Shown here: positions 41,990-50,251 of the stretch, piece after piece
How the letters are laid out: each line of letters begins with the position of its first letter
Numbering within the stretch: position 1 is the first letter of the stretch
From: Marinimicrococcus sp033875255
Lineage (GTDB): Bacteria; Pseudomonadota; Alphaproteobacteria; Geminicoccales; Geminicoccaceae
Direction: 5' to 3'
Assembly: GCA_033875255.1 (NCBI GenBank)
Contig: JAWZSN010000018.1
Span: forward strand, 1-64,000
DNA length: 64,000 nucleotides
Made by a program: the position numbers and the translations under genes
The notes under the pieces: generated by a model
What the model saw: only the letters and a program-made list of their open reading frames with translations
Told to the model about the DNA's origin: nothing
Database searches by the model: none

Positions 41990-42787
41990 ATGAGCGAGGA
42001 AGCCGGGGAATCCCGGAAGATCGAGCCGATCTCCGATCCCGTGGCAGGCGGCATGACACGGCAGATCGCCGACAGCATTCGCGCGAGCATCCTCGCCGGC
42101 GAGCTCAAGATCGACGAGCGCCTGCCCACCGAGCACGAGCTCGCGGCGATGTTCAACGTCTCGCGGCCGACGATCCGCGAGGCGCTCAAGCGTCTGGCAG
42201 CCCAGTATCTCATCCGCTCCAAGCGCGGCCCTGGCGGCGGTGTCTTCGTCAATCGCCCCAACCTCGAGCAGGCCCGCGAAGGCCTGTCGGGCGTGCTCGC
42301 GCTGCTGGGCAGCCTGGGCTCGTTCTCGCTCGTCGACATCGCCGAGGTTCGTCACGAGTTCGGCATGATCTGCCTTCGGCATGCGATGCAGCGGCGGACG
42401 AACGACGATCTGGCGGCGCTGGAAAAGCAGCTGCTGCTGATGGAGGACCCGTCGCTGCCGGACACCGATTTCTGCGCCGCGGACGTCGGCTTCCATCGGG
42501 CACTGGCCGATGCCACCGGCAACGGTGTGCTCGCCTTCTCGATGCATTTCCTGCTCGAGGCCCTGATGCCGCCAGCCAACATGGTGGTCTTCAAGTTTCG
42601 CGAGCGGAAGACCGTCACCGCCTATCACCGCAGCATCCTGCTCGCCGTCCATGCCCGCAACCAGCGCGCCGGCGAGGAGGCCTTCGAGGGGCTCATGGAT
42701 TATCTGCGTTCGAAATATGCCGAGGCCCAGACCTGGCGCTGCGAGCGTGACCAGGATCACCGGGAGGCCCGGACGCCGCAGGAGTAG
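41990..42787 (+). CDS. GntR-family (FCD domain) regulator of the sugar-salvage cluster
   Basis: From ATG 41990, with GGAG six bases upstream, 265 residues. The winged helix (IADSIRASILAGELKIDERL, LAAMFNVSRPTIREALKRLA, YLIRSKRGPGGGVFV) covers about residues 25-95. The FCD domain follows (FSLVDIAEVRHEFGMICLRH, DVGFHRALADATGNGVLAFS). It lies between mtnK and the mtnA-like gene, each preceded by the same 20-base AT-rich element, so it is probably their common regulator. Confidence 0.9.
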   Translation: MSEEAGESRKIEPISDPVAGGMTRQIADSIRASILAGELKIDERLPTEHELAAMFNVSRPTIREALKRLAAQYLIRSKRGPGGGVFVNRPNLEQAREGLSGVLALLGSLGSFSLVDIAEVRHEFGMICLRHAMQRRTNDDLAALEKQLLLMEDPSLPDTDFCAADVGFHRALADATGNGVLAFSMHFLLEALMPPANMVVFKFRERKTVTAYHRSILLAVHARNQRAGEEAFEGLMDYLRSKYAEAQTWRCERDQDHREARTPQE

Positions 42788-42821
42788 CTGCGCAAAAACA
42801 CTATTGAAACTGAAAATTTTG

Positions 42822-42841
42822 ATATCATAATCCGAACCGGC
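42822..42841. promoter_or_regulatory. Operator/promoter element 2 (upstream of the mtnA-like gene)
   Basis: GAAAATTTTGATATCATAAT matches element 1 at 18 of 20 positions. Its core ATTTTGAT-ATCATAAT is a near palindrome (7 of 8 pairs). It lies about 100 bases before the mtnA-like start. It probably marks a second promoter under the GntR regulator and the head of the dehydrogenase-aldolase-kinase-TRAP operon. Confidence 0.65.
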
Positions 42842-42939
42842 TTCGAAGCGCCGCGACGCGGTCTCCCAGCGGGACCGCCACGAGCAGACGGAAGCCCGGG
42901 GCTTGCCCCGTTTGCCGGCTCCTTCCGCGGTACGATCCC

Positions 42940-43989
42940 ATGTCCGACGCCCCGGTCACCCTGCCGACGCTCCTGCGCGAAAGCGTCCTTCTCGAGGAGG
43001 GGCTGGTCCGTATTCTCGACCGGCGCGTTTTCCCTTTCGAAAAGCAGTTCGTCGACTGCCGCACCTGCGAGGACGTGGCGCGGGCCATCGAGGAGATGGT
43101 GACCCAGAGTGGCGGGCCGTTCTACGCGGCGAGCGCCGGCATGGTTCTGGCGGCGCGTGAGGCTGCCCGGCACGGCGACGCCGAGCGCCGTCTCGAGATC
43201 ATGCGCCAGGCGGGCCAGCGCCTGGTCGCGACCCGCGGCACCAACAATCTCATCGCCCGGGCGGTGGCGGCCATGCTGGCCGAGGCCGAGGCGCGGGCGG
43301 TGCGCGACGCCGACTTCGCTGCCGGCATGCAGCAGGCGATGGAGAGCCTGTGGGAGGCCAACCGGGCGCGGGGCCGTGCGCTGGGCCAGCACGGTGCCTC
43401 GGTTCTCGAGGATGGCGACGTGGTTCTCACCCACTGCTGGGCAGAGGCCACGATCATCGAGACCCTTGCCGCCGTGCTCCGCGCCGGCAGGCGCGTCTCG
43501 GTGATGTGCACCGAGACGCGGCCCTATCTCCAGGGCGCGCGGCTCACCGCGCACAGCGTCGCCGAGATGGGAATCGACGTTACCGTCATCACCGACAATA
43601 TGGGCGCCCACGCCATGGATCGTGGCCTGGTCAGCCGCTTCATGACGGCGGCCGATCGCGTGACCCTCTCGGGCCATGTGATCAACAAGGTGGGAACGCT
43701 GCAGCTCGCCCTCGCGGCCCGCGCCTTCGAGATACCCTATTTCGCCATGGTACAGGCGCCGGACGTCCGGGCGCAGGCTCCCTCCGACGTGCCCATGGAG
43801 GACCGCGATCCGGAGGAGAGCCTGCATTGTCTCGGGGTGAGGACGGCCTCGCCATTGGTCCGCGGCTGGTACCCGGCCTTCGACATCACCCCTCCCGGGC
43901 TCGTCTCGGGCGTGGTGACGAGCAAGGGCGTCTTCGCGGCCGCGGCATTGCGGCCCCATTTTCCCGCGCCGGCCGGACCCCAGGCATGA
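42940..43989 (+). CDS. MtnA-like sugar-1-phosphate isomerase (eIF2B-related)
   Basis: A 349-residue protein of the eIF2B/MtnA superfamily. LTHCWAEATI holds the catalytic Cys and ITDNMGAHAM the catalytic Asp; TETRPYLQGARLTA is the phosphate and sugar loop. The N-terminal half departs from typical MtnA: AASAGMVLAAREAA and ATRGTNNL replace the usual GAPAIG and RPTAVNL motifs. It probably isomerises a pentose 1-phosphate made by the MtnK-like kinase to the ketose 1-phosphate, though a ribose-1,5-bisphosphate isomerase-like role is possible. Confidence 0.8.
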   Translation: MSDAPVTLPTLLRESVLLEEGLVRILDRRVFPFEKQFVDCRTCEDVARAIEEMVTQSGGPFYAASAGMVLAAREAARHGDAERRLEIMRQAGQRLVATRGTNNLIARAVAAMLAEAEARAVRDADFAAGMQQAMESLWEANRARGRALGQHGASVLEDGDVVLTHCWAEATIIETLAAVLRAGRRVSVMCTETRPYLQGARLTAHSVAEMGIDVTVITDNMGAHAMDRGLVSRFMTAADRVTLSGHVINKVGTLQLALAARAFEIPYFAMVQAPDVRAQAPSDVPMEDRDPEESLHCLGVRTASPLVRGWYPAFDITPPGLVSGVVTSKGVFAAAALRPHFPAPAGPQA

Positions 43990-44126
43990 GGCGGCGCGCC
44001 GGCAAGGCGGCCCTGCCCGTCATGTCGGCATGCCCTGTCAACCTCACCGGCATGTAACCGAACCACAAGCCGTGTCCGACCGGGCGCGGCGCGAGCTCGT
44101 CAACGGGCAAAGGCAGGATGCGATCG

Positions 44127-45188
44127 ATGGACAGCGCCAGCAGCAACGAACCTCTCGCCGTCGGCATCATCGGTGACGGCTTCATGCAGCCTTCCTATTT
44201 CGTCGAGGCGTTGCAGGAGCGTTTTGCGGATCGTCCCCTCGCCATCGAGACGATGACGCTCGGCTGGCCGATCGAGCGCAACATCACCAAGGTCGACCCC
44301 GAGCTTTCCGTGCAGGAGTTCGTGGGGCGGCCCGAGCAGTTCTTCGAGTTCATCTCGCGCACCGAGATCCTCGTCAATCATCTGGCGCCGGTCACCCGCG
44401 AGACCTTCGAGCGGGCGCCGAGGCTCAAGCTGATCGCGGTGTCGCGCGGCGGGCCCATCAACATCGACATGAAGGCAGCCGCCGATCACGGCGTGCAGGT
44501 GGTGAACACTCCCGGCCGCAACGCTTCCGCGGTGGCCGAGTTCACGATCGCCTCGATGCTCGCCGAGACCCGCAACCTCATTCGCGGCCACATCGCCCTG
44601 GCGCGGGGCGAGTATCGCGGCGATCTCTATCATCGCGACATCACCGGACCGGAGCTGTGCGAGCTCACCGTGGGCGTCATCGGCTACGGCCATGTCGGCA
44701 CCCGTGTGGTCAGGATGCTCAAGCCGTTCGGCTGCCGCATCCTCGTCAACGATCCCTACAAGCAGCTCTCGCGCGAGGATCTCGACGACGGGGTCGTCAT
44801 GGCCGACCTCGACACCGTCCTGCGCGAGGCCGACATCGTCACCCTGCATCCGCGCGTCACCCAGGAGACGCGCGGCATGATCGGCGCGGCGCAGTTCGCC
44901 GCCATGAAGAAGGGCGCCTATTTCGTCAACACGGCGCGCGGGCCGCTGGTCGACTATGACGCGCTTCATGAGGCGCTCGTCTCGGGGCAGCTTGCCGGCG
45001 CCGCTCTCGACACCTTCGCGTTCGAGCCCCCGCCGCCGGGCTGGCCGCTTCTCGAGCTGCCCAACGTCACCCTGTCGCCGCACATCGCGGGCGCTTCGCG
45101 CTACACGATCCGCAAGGCGGCCGTCATGGCGGCGGAGGAGGTCGCGCGCTTCGTGAACCGACAGGCCCCCCTCCACCCGTGCACCTGA
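44127..45188 (+). CDS. D-isomer-specific 2-hydroxyacid dehydrogenase family protein
   Basis: From ATG 44127 (GGCAGG nine bases upstream; ATG 44118 also possible), 353 residues. Family motifs: LKLIAVSRGGPINID (catalytic Arg), GYGHVGTRVVRM (NAD loop), DIVTLHPRVTQETRGMIG, FVNTARGPLVDYDAL and LSPHIAGASRYT (catalytic His). It reduces or oxidises a 2-keto/2-hydroxy acid with NAD(P). In this cluster it may deal with the two-carbon or branched product of the aldolase step; this is inference. The next gene starts two bases after its stop. Confidence 0.85.
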   Translation: MDSASSNEPLAVGIIGDGFMQPSYFVEALQERFADRPLAIETMTLGWPIERNITKVDPELSVQEFVGRPEQFFEFISRTEILVNHLAPVTRETFERAPRLKLIAVSRGGPINIDMKAAADHGVQVVNTPGRNASAVAEFTIASMLAETRNLIRGHIALARGEYRGDLYHRDITGPELCELTVGVIGYGHVGTRVVRMLKPFGCRILVNDPYKQLSREDLDDGVVMADLDTVLREADIVTLHPRVTQETRGMIGAAQFAAMKKGAYFVNTARGPLVDYDALHEALVSGQLAGAALDTFAFEPPPPGWPLLELPNVTLSPHIAGASRYTIRKAAVMAAEEVARFVNRQAPLHPCT

Positions 45189-45190
45189 CC

Positions 45191-45847
45191 ATGGAAGCGA
45201 GCGAGCTCCGGCTCCGCGAGGAGCTGATCGAGGTGTGCCGGGCCATGAACCGGCTCGGGATCAGCCGCGGCACCTCCGGCAATGTCAGCGTGCGTCACGG
45301 CAGCGGGCTGCTGATCTCGCCCACGGGCATCGCCTACGATGCCCTGCGCCCCGAGCATGTCGTCCAGCTCGACTGGGAGGGCAGCTCCGCGGGCGACATC
45401 CTGCCGTCCAGCGAGTGGCGCTTTCATCGCGACATTCTCGCAGCGCGGCCGGATCTGGACGCCATCGTCCACACTCATTCGGTTCATGCGACGGCGCTGG
45501 CGATCATGGGCCGGGACATCCCGGCGATCCACTACATGATCGCTGCTGCCGGCGGGCCCGACATCCGCTGCGCGCCCTACGCCACCTTCGGCACCCAGGA
45601 GCTGGCCGATGCGGCCCTGCAGGCCCTGGAAGGCCGCAGGGCATGCCTTCTGGCCCATCACGGGGTGATCGCCGGCCACAGATCCATGGCACGGGCCCTG
45701 TCGCTCGCCGTGACGGTGGAGGAGCTGGCGCAGCAATATCTTCTCTGCCTGCCGCACGGCGAGCCGCCGGTGCTGGACGGCGAGGAGGTCGCCCGCGTCA
45801 TCGAGAAGTTCGCCACCTACGGCCAGCAGCCGCGACGGGGTTCATGA
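45191..45847 (+). CDS. Class II aldolase (AraD/FucA family)
   Basis: From ATG 45191 (GTG 45179 is an alternative), 218 residues. GTSGNVSVRHG and ISPTGIAYDAL bind the phosphate; HTHSVHATAL and LLAHHGVIAGH supply the Zn histidines. Together with an MtnK-like kinase and an MtnA-like isomerase it resembles the DHAP-shunt aldolase that splits 5-deoxy- or 5-methylthio-ribulose 1-phosphate to DHAP and an aldehyde. Fuculose- or ribulose-phosphate specificity cannot be excluded. It overlaps the kinase gene (ATGA). Confidence 0.87.
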   Translation: MEASELRLREELIEVCRAMNRLGISRGTSGNVSVRHGSGLLISPTGIAYDALRPEHVVQLDWEGSSAGDILPSSEWRFHRDILAARPDLDAIVHTHSVHATALAIMGRDIPAIHYMIAAAGGPDIRCAPYATFGTQELADAALQALEGRRACLLAHHGVIAGHRSMARALSLAVTVEELAQQYLLCLPHGEPPVLDGEEVARVIEKFATYGQQPRRGS

Positions 45848-47376
45848 CCGACGCTCTCCTGTGCCTCGATTCCGGGACCACAGCGGTAAAGGCCGCGGCC
45901 TTCTCGCTGGATGGCCGGGTCCTGGCAATGGAGGAGATGCCCAACGAGGCGCTGGTTCGCAGCGGGCCGCGGGTCGAGCAGGATATGGAGGAGACGCGCC
46001 GGGCGGCGTTCCTGCTGCTGGCTCGGCTCGGCGCCCGGCTCGAGGACATGCGGCTGCGGGTGCTTGTGCTGACGGGGCAGGGGGACGGGCTGTGGCCGGT
46101 CGGCCAGGACGGCCGCCCGCTGGGCCCGGCGCTGACCTGGCTCGACGGGCGCGCCAACGGGCTCCTGCCGGAGCTCGAGGCGCAGGGGACGCTTGCACGG
46201 CTCCGGCAGATCACCTTGTCGCAGCCGACGGCGGCCTCGCAGCCCCTTCAACTTCTGTGGCTCGCCCGGCACGAGCCCGAGCGCCTCGCGGCGCTGGGAA
46301 CGGCGCTGCGCTGCAAGGAATGGCTGCTCTATACACTCACCGGCGAGCTCCTCACCGAGCCTTCCGCGGTGCTGCCGAGCTGGGGCGACTGGCGCCGGCA
46401 GGAGCTATGCGAGGGCGTGGCGGAAAGCCTTGGCCTGCCGCCGGTCGCCAGCCTGCTGCCGCAGGTGGTGCCCATGCGCGCCTGCGCCGCCCCGCTTGCC
46501 GCCGCGGCCGCCCGCGCCACCGGCCTGCCGGCAGGGCTTCCCGTTCTTCTGGGGCCCGGTGACGCCCAGGCTTCGGCGATCGGCCTGGGTGTGGGGGTCC
46601 ATCCCGGGCTAGCGCGCGCCTCGCTCTTCGGTACCAGCGCCATTCACATGCGTCACCTGGACGATCTCGCCCAGGTGCGGGAGGAGCCGCCGGGGGCCAT
46701 GCTGCTGCCCTTCGTGGAAGAGGGTGAGTATCTGCGCATCCTGCCGGCGCTCAACGGCGCCACCGTGCTGCGGCATGTCCATGATCTGCTGGGGCAGGGC
46801 AGGGCGGCCGGGTTCGCGCCGTCAGGCCTCCTCATGCTGCCGTTTCTCGAGCGTTCCGGCGAGCGCGCGCCCGTGACGACGCCGCATGCAAGCGGCGCGC
46901 TCGTGGGCCTGAAGGCCGGCGACGGCGCCACCGAGGCCATGAGCGCGGCACAGGAGGGCCTGGCCTTTGCCGCCCGCATGAGCCACGCGCTCATGGGTAA
47001 CGAGCCCGGTCCGGTGGCCCTTGGCGGCGGGCTCGCGGGCGACGGGCAGTTCGCGACGCTGCTCGCCACCGCTCTGCAGCGCCCGGTCCGGCGCAACGCC
47101 ACCGCGCATGCCGGTCTGGCCGGGCTGGGCCTGGTCGGTGCCCGCCACCTTCTGGGCGGGCCGCTGTCGGAGCTGGGGGCCGGCTGGCTGAGCGCCGAGC
47201 CTCTCGTCACCGAACCGCGCAGCGACCTGCTCGCCGAATATCTGGAGCGCAAATACACGCTGTTCTCGGCCCTGCTGGAGCGCCTCGCGCCCCTGTGGCC
47301 CGAGATGACGACTGTCGCGTCCATGGCCGGGCAACTCGCGGCGCAGACGCTCAACTCATTGCCAGAACAGGGATAA
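45844..47376 (+). CDS. FGGY-family carbohydrate kinase
   Basis: A 510-residue protein beginning MTDALLCLDSGTTAVKAAAF, the ATP-binding Gly loop of FGGY kinases (residues 6-20). VLTGQGDGLWPVGQDGRPLG, LTWLDGRA, GPGDAQASAIGLGV and ALGGGLAGDGQFATLLATAL fit the two actin-like domains. It phosphorylates a pentulose or related sugar. A second kinase beside MtnK suggests either two substrates or a free ketose intermediate. ATG overlaps the aldolase stop, and the TRAP genes follow four bases after its own. Confidence 0.9.
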   Translation: MTDALLCLDSGTTAVKAAAFSLDGRVLAMEEMPNEALVRSGPRVEQDMEETRRAAFLLLARLGARLEDMRLRVLVLTGQGDGLWPVGQDGRPLGPALTWLDGRANGLLPELEAQGTLARLRQITLSQPTAASQPLQLLWLARHEPERLAALGTALRCKEWLLYTLTGELLTEPSAVLPSWGDWRRQELCEGVAESLGLPPVASLLPQVVPMRACAAPLAAAAARATGLPAGLPVLLGPGDAQASAIGLGVGVHPGLARASLFGTSAIHMRHLDDLAQVREEPPGAMLLPFVEEGEYLRILPALNGATVLRHVHDLLGQGRAAGFAPSGLLMLPFLERSGERAPVTTPHASGALVGLKAGDGATEAMSAAQEGLAFAARMSHALMGNEPGPVALGGGLAGDGQFATLLATALQRPVRRNATAHAGLAGLGLVGARHLLGGPLSELGAGWLSAEPLVTEPRSDLLAEYLERKYTLFSALLERLAPLWPEMTTVASMAGQLAAQTLNSLPEQG

Positions 47377-47380
47377 AGGC

Positions 47381-48367
47381 ATGAGAAAGACGCTTGGCAT
47401 TCTCGCCGTCTCGTTGGCGCTCGCGAGCGCTGCGCAGGCCCAAGAACGCATCCGCATCGCGGCGGCGGCCCAGCCCGGCTCGGTGATGGAAGGCATCATC
47501 AACACCTTCATCGAGAAGTTCAACGAGGGGGCCAACGACGGCTACCGCATGGAGTTCCAGTTCGTCGGCTCCGACCAGGAGCTGACGCAGCAGGTCGTGC
47601 GCGGGCGTCTGGAGATCGGGTCGACCTCGCTGGCCGGTGCCGCGGTGTCGGTTCCCGAGGGAAGCGTGCTCTCCATCCCCTATCTCTGGTCGAGCGACGC
47701 CGAGCGGCGCTGGGTCACCGACAATGCCGCCCGACCGGTCCTCGAGGAGATCTACGAGGAGCGCGGCCTGACCATCATCGGCCTTGGCGACACCGGCTGG
47801 TCGAACGTCTTCTGCAAGACGAGCTGCAACACGCCGGAGGAGCTCGAGGGCAGGCGGTTCCGCCTGCCGCCGGCAGCAAGCGCCAAGCTGTTCTGGGACA
47901 ATATGGGGGTAAACGGTGTCCAGCTCGCCCTGCCTGATTTCTTCACGGGCCTGGAGCAGGGCATGGTCGAAGGGGGTGACCTGCCCTTCACCTTCTATGT
48001 GACGACGCCGGCCGCCAAGTTCGCCACGAACTATGTGCTGACGCAGAATTATCATCACGACCAGGTGTTCTTCGTGAACCGGCGCTTCTTCGAAGGTCTG
48101 CCCGAGGACATCCAGGCGCTCCTGCACGATGCCATGCCGGCGACGGAGGATATGCGGAGCCGCCAGGAGGAGGACTGGAAGAAGCGGGCCCTGGCCTTCG
48201 AGGCCGAGGGCGGCACCATCGTTCCCCTGACCGACGAGCAGCGGGCGGCATGGGCCGAGAAGGTCGTGGCGGGTCACGAGAGCCTGGTCGAGACGCTTCC
48301 CGGCCGTTCGCGCGATCTCTTCGATGCCGTGATGGATGGCAAGCAGCGCTATGCAGACAGCCGCTGA
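47381..48367 (+). CDS. dctP: TRAP transporter substrate-binding protein, copy 1
   Basis: A 328-residue exported protein: signal peptide MRKTLGILAVSLALASAAQA, with AGGGATAAAGG before the ATG. It reads GSVMEGIINTFIEKFNEGAN, VVRGRLEIGSTSLAGAAVSV, EGRRFRLPPAASAKLFWDNM (with the conserved Arg) and PDFFTGLEQGMVEGGDLPFT. These are DctP-type motifs of an unusual branch. It probably captures a sugar or sugar acid for the enzymes encoded just upstream. A paralogue with the same motifs lies at 50252. Confidence 0.9.
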   Translation: MRKTLGILAVSLALASAAQAQERIRIAAAAQPGSVMEGIINTFIEKFNEGANDGYRMEFQFVGSDQELTQQVVRGRLEIGSTSLAGAAVSVPEGSVLSIPYLWSSDAERRWVTDNAARPVLEEIYEERGLTIIGLGDTGWSNVFCKTSCNTPEELEGRRFRLPPAASAKLFWDNMGVNGVQLALPDFFTGLEQGMVEGGDLPFTFYVTTPAAKFATNYVLTQNYHHDQVFFVNRRFFEGLPEDIQALLHDAMPATEDMRSRQEEDWKKRALAFEAEGGTIVPLTDEQRAAWAEKVVAGHESLVETLPGRSRDLFDAVMDGKQRYADSR

Positions 48368-48890
48368 GGCGGGCAATGCCGGGGCCGCGGGGGGCATCCT
48401 CGCGGTCCTCTACGGCGCCATAACCCGCCTGGAAACCTTCTTGTGCTTTGCGGCCTTCATCGCCGGCACCGCGGCACTCTTCGCGGACATTGTCGGCCGC
48501 GAGCTGTTCGGCTTCGGCATCTTCGGGGCGCAGCGCATCGCCGTCTACTGCATGGCGGTGGCCGGCGTCCTCGGCTTTTCCTACGTCGTCTCGCAGGGCG
48601 GACATCTGCGGCCGACCATTCTCGACAAGCTCGTTCCCGCCCGTCTCGATCCGCTGGTGACACGGCTGGGCGATCTTCTGTCGGCTGCCATCTGCCTGGG
48701 CCTCGCCGTGGCCTCCCTGCTCTTCGTGCGGGGAACCTATGAGATCGGCGAGTACAGCATGACCCTGCCGATCCCGATCTGGACCGTGCAGACCATGCTC
48801 CCGGCAGCCTTCGCCATCGCCGGGCTCAAATATCTCCTCTTCGTCCTGCGCCCGGCACTGCGGCCCGTGCAAGCGAGCTCCGAGCTATGA
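48351..48890 (+). CDS. dctQ: TRAP transporter small permease DctQ
   Basis: From ATG 48351 (inside the end of the dctP gene; ATG 48336 also in frame), 179 residues. Four hydrophobic segments (LETFLCFAAFIAGTAALFAD, IAVYCMAVAGVLGFSYVVSQ, LLSAAICLGLAVASLLFVRG, VQTMLPAAFAIAGLKYLLFV) and GRELFGFGIFGAQRIAVY fit DctQ. It bridges DctP and DctM. Its stop overlaps the dctM ATG. Confidence 0.88.
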   Translation: MQTAAEAGNAGAAGGILAVLYGAITRLETFLCFAAFIAGTAALFADIVGRELFGFGIFGAQRIAVYCMAVAGVLGFSYVVSQGGHLRPTILDKLVPARLDPLVTRLGDLLSAAICLGLAVASLLFVRGTYEIGEYSMTLPIPIWTVQTMLPAAFAIAGLKYLLFVLRPALRPVQASSEL

Positions 48891-50149
48891 CCGGTGTCGC
48901 GATCGGATTGGGGAGCTTCGCGCTTCTCCTGCTGCGCCAGCCCATGGTGCTGGTGCTCGCCGTTGCCGTCGCCGCCATCCATCAATTCGTGGCGAGGAGC
49001 TCGTCCATCGAGTTCCTGATCCAGGATTTCTGGTTCACCATCGACCGAGACGTCCTGCTGCCGATCCCGATGTTCATCCTGGCCGGGAACATCATGAGCC
49101 GCGGCGAGATCGCCCAGCGGCTCATCAACATCATGGTGGAGATGACGGCGGGCATCCGCGGCGGTCTTGCGGTGGCGACGATCCTCGCCTGTGCCAGCTT
49201 CGCGGCGATCTCCGGCTCCTCGATCGTGACCCTGGCGGCGATCGGCTCGATCATGTATCCGGCGCTCCTGCGCGAGGGCTACTCGAAGCCGTTCACGCTG
49301 GGTCTCCTGTGCTCCGCCGGCACGCTCGGCATCCTGATCCCGCCCTCCATCCCGATGATGCTTTACGGCATCATCACCGACACCTCGATCGTGAAGCTGT
49401 TCATGGGCGGCATCGGCCCGGGGCTGCTGCTGACCCTGGCACTTGCTCTCTACTGCATCAAGGTAGCCCCGGTCAGCGCACGCGGCAGCTTCTCGGCGCG
49501 ACGCTTCGCGGTTGCCGTGGGGCGCGGCGGCCCTGCCTTGCTGCTCCCGGTCATCCTGCTGGGCGGCATCTATTCGGGGTTCTTCACGGCGACCGAGGCG
49601 GCGGTCGTGTCGCTGGTCTATGCCCTCGTCGTCGAAGGTTTCTACTATCGCGACATCTCGCCGGGTGATCTCAAGGAGATGCTCGGCGAGACGGTAAAGC
49701 TGTTCGGCACCCTGCTGCCGCTCCTGGCGCTCGCCGGCAGCTTCAACACGATCCTCGACTATGAGGGCGTGCCGCGGGCCATGGTCGGCTGGCTCGGGCA
49801 GTGGATCGACACGCCGCTGGCTGCAGGCATGACGCTCAACGTCGTGCTGCTCATCGCCGGCTTCTTCATGGATGTGGGCTCGGCCATCCTGATCCTCTCG
49901 CCGCTGCTTTTGCCGCTCATGACGGCGCAGGGCTACGATCCGGTGCATGTCGGCGTCATCACCACCATGAACCTGGAGATCGGCTACATCACGCCGCCGG
50001 TGGGGCTGAACCTCTTCGTCGCCATGGGGGTCTTCAAGGAAAGCTTCGTGACCATCGTGCGGGGTGCCTTGCCGATGGTCCTGGTGATGCTGGTGCCACT
50101 GCTGATCACCACCTACTGGCCGGCCATCGTCTTCTTCTTCGTGCGCTGA
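48887..50149 (+). CDS. dctM: TRAP transporter large permease DctM
   Basis: A 420-residue membrane protein with about 11-12 hydrophobic stretches. Typical DctM features: LLPIPMFILAGNIMSRGEIA, FAAISGSSIVTLAAIGSIMY, GLLCSAGTLGILIPPSIPMM, IITDTSIVKLFMGGIGPG, TATEAAVVSLVYAL and GYITPPVGLNLFVAMGV. It forms the ion-coupled channel. A hairpin 28 bases after its stop probably reduces transcription into the second binding-protein gene. Confidence 0.93.
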   Translation: MTGVAIGLGSFALLLLRQPMVLVLAVAVAAIHQFVARSSSIEFLIQDFWFTIDRDVLLPIPMFILAGNIMSRGEIAQRLINIMVEMTAGIRGGLAVATILACASFAAISGSSIVTLAAIGSIMYPALLREGYSKPFTLGLLCSAGTLGILIPPSIPMMLYGIITDTSIVKLFMGGIGPGLLLTLALALYCIKVAPVSARGSFSARRFAVAVGRGGPALLLPVILLGGIYSGFFTATEAAVVSLVYALVVEGFYYRDISPGDLKEMLGETVKLFGTLLPLLALAGSFNTILDYEGVPRAMVGWLGQWIDTPLAAGMTLNVVLLIAGFFMDVGSAILILSPLLLPLMTAQGYDPVHVGVITTMNLEIGYITPPVGLNLFVAMGVFKESFVTIVRGALPMVLVMLVPLLITTYWPAIVFFFVR

Positions 50150-50176
50150 GCGAGACGGGCGATCCGGGGAGAGCAG

Positions 50177-50199
50177 GGGGCCGCAGACGCGGCCCCTTT
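50177..50199 (+). terminator. Hairpin between dctM and the second binding-protein gene
   Basis: GGGGCCGC (50177-50184) pairs perfectly with GCGGCCCC (50189-50196) around AGAC and is followed by TTT. This is a compact GC-rich stem with a short U-run, placed between genes of one direction. It is likely an attenuator or processing stem that sets the relative amount of the second binding protein. Confidence 0.65.
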
Positions 50200-50251
50200 C
50201 CCGGACGAGAGGCTGAGCTCGCCGGCTCCGGATATCGCAGGGAGGACTACA

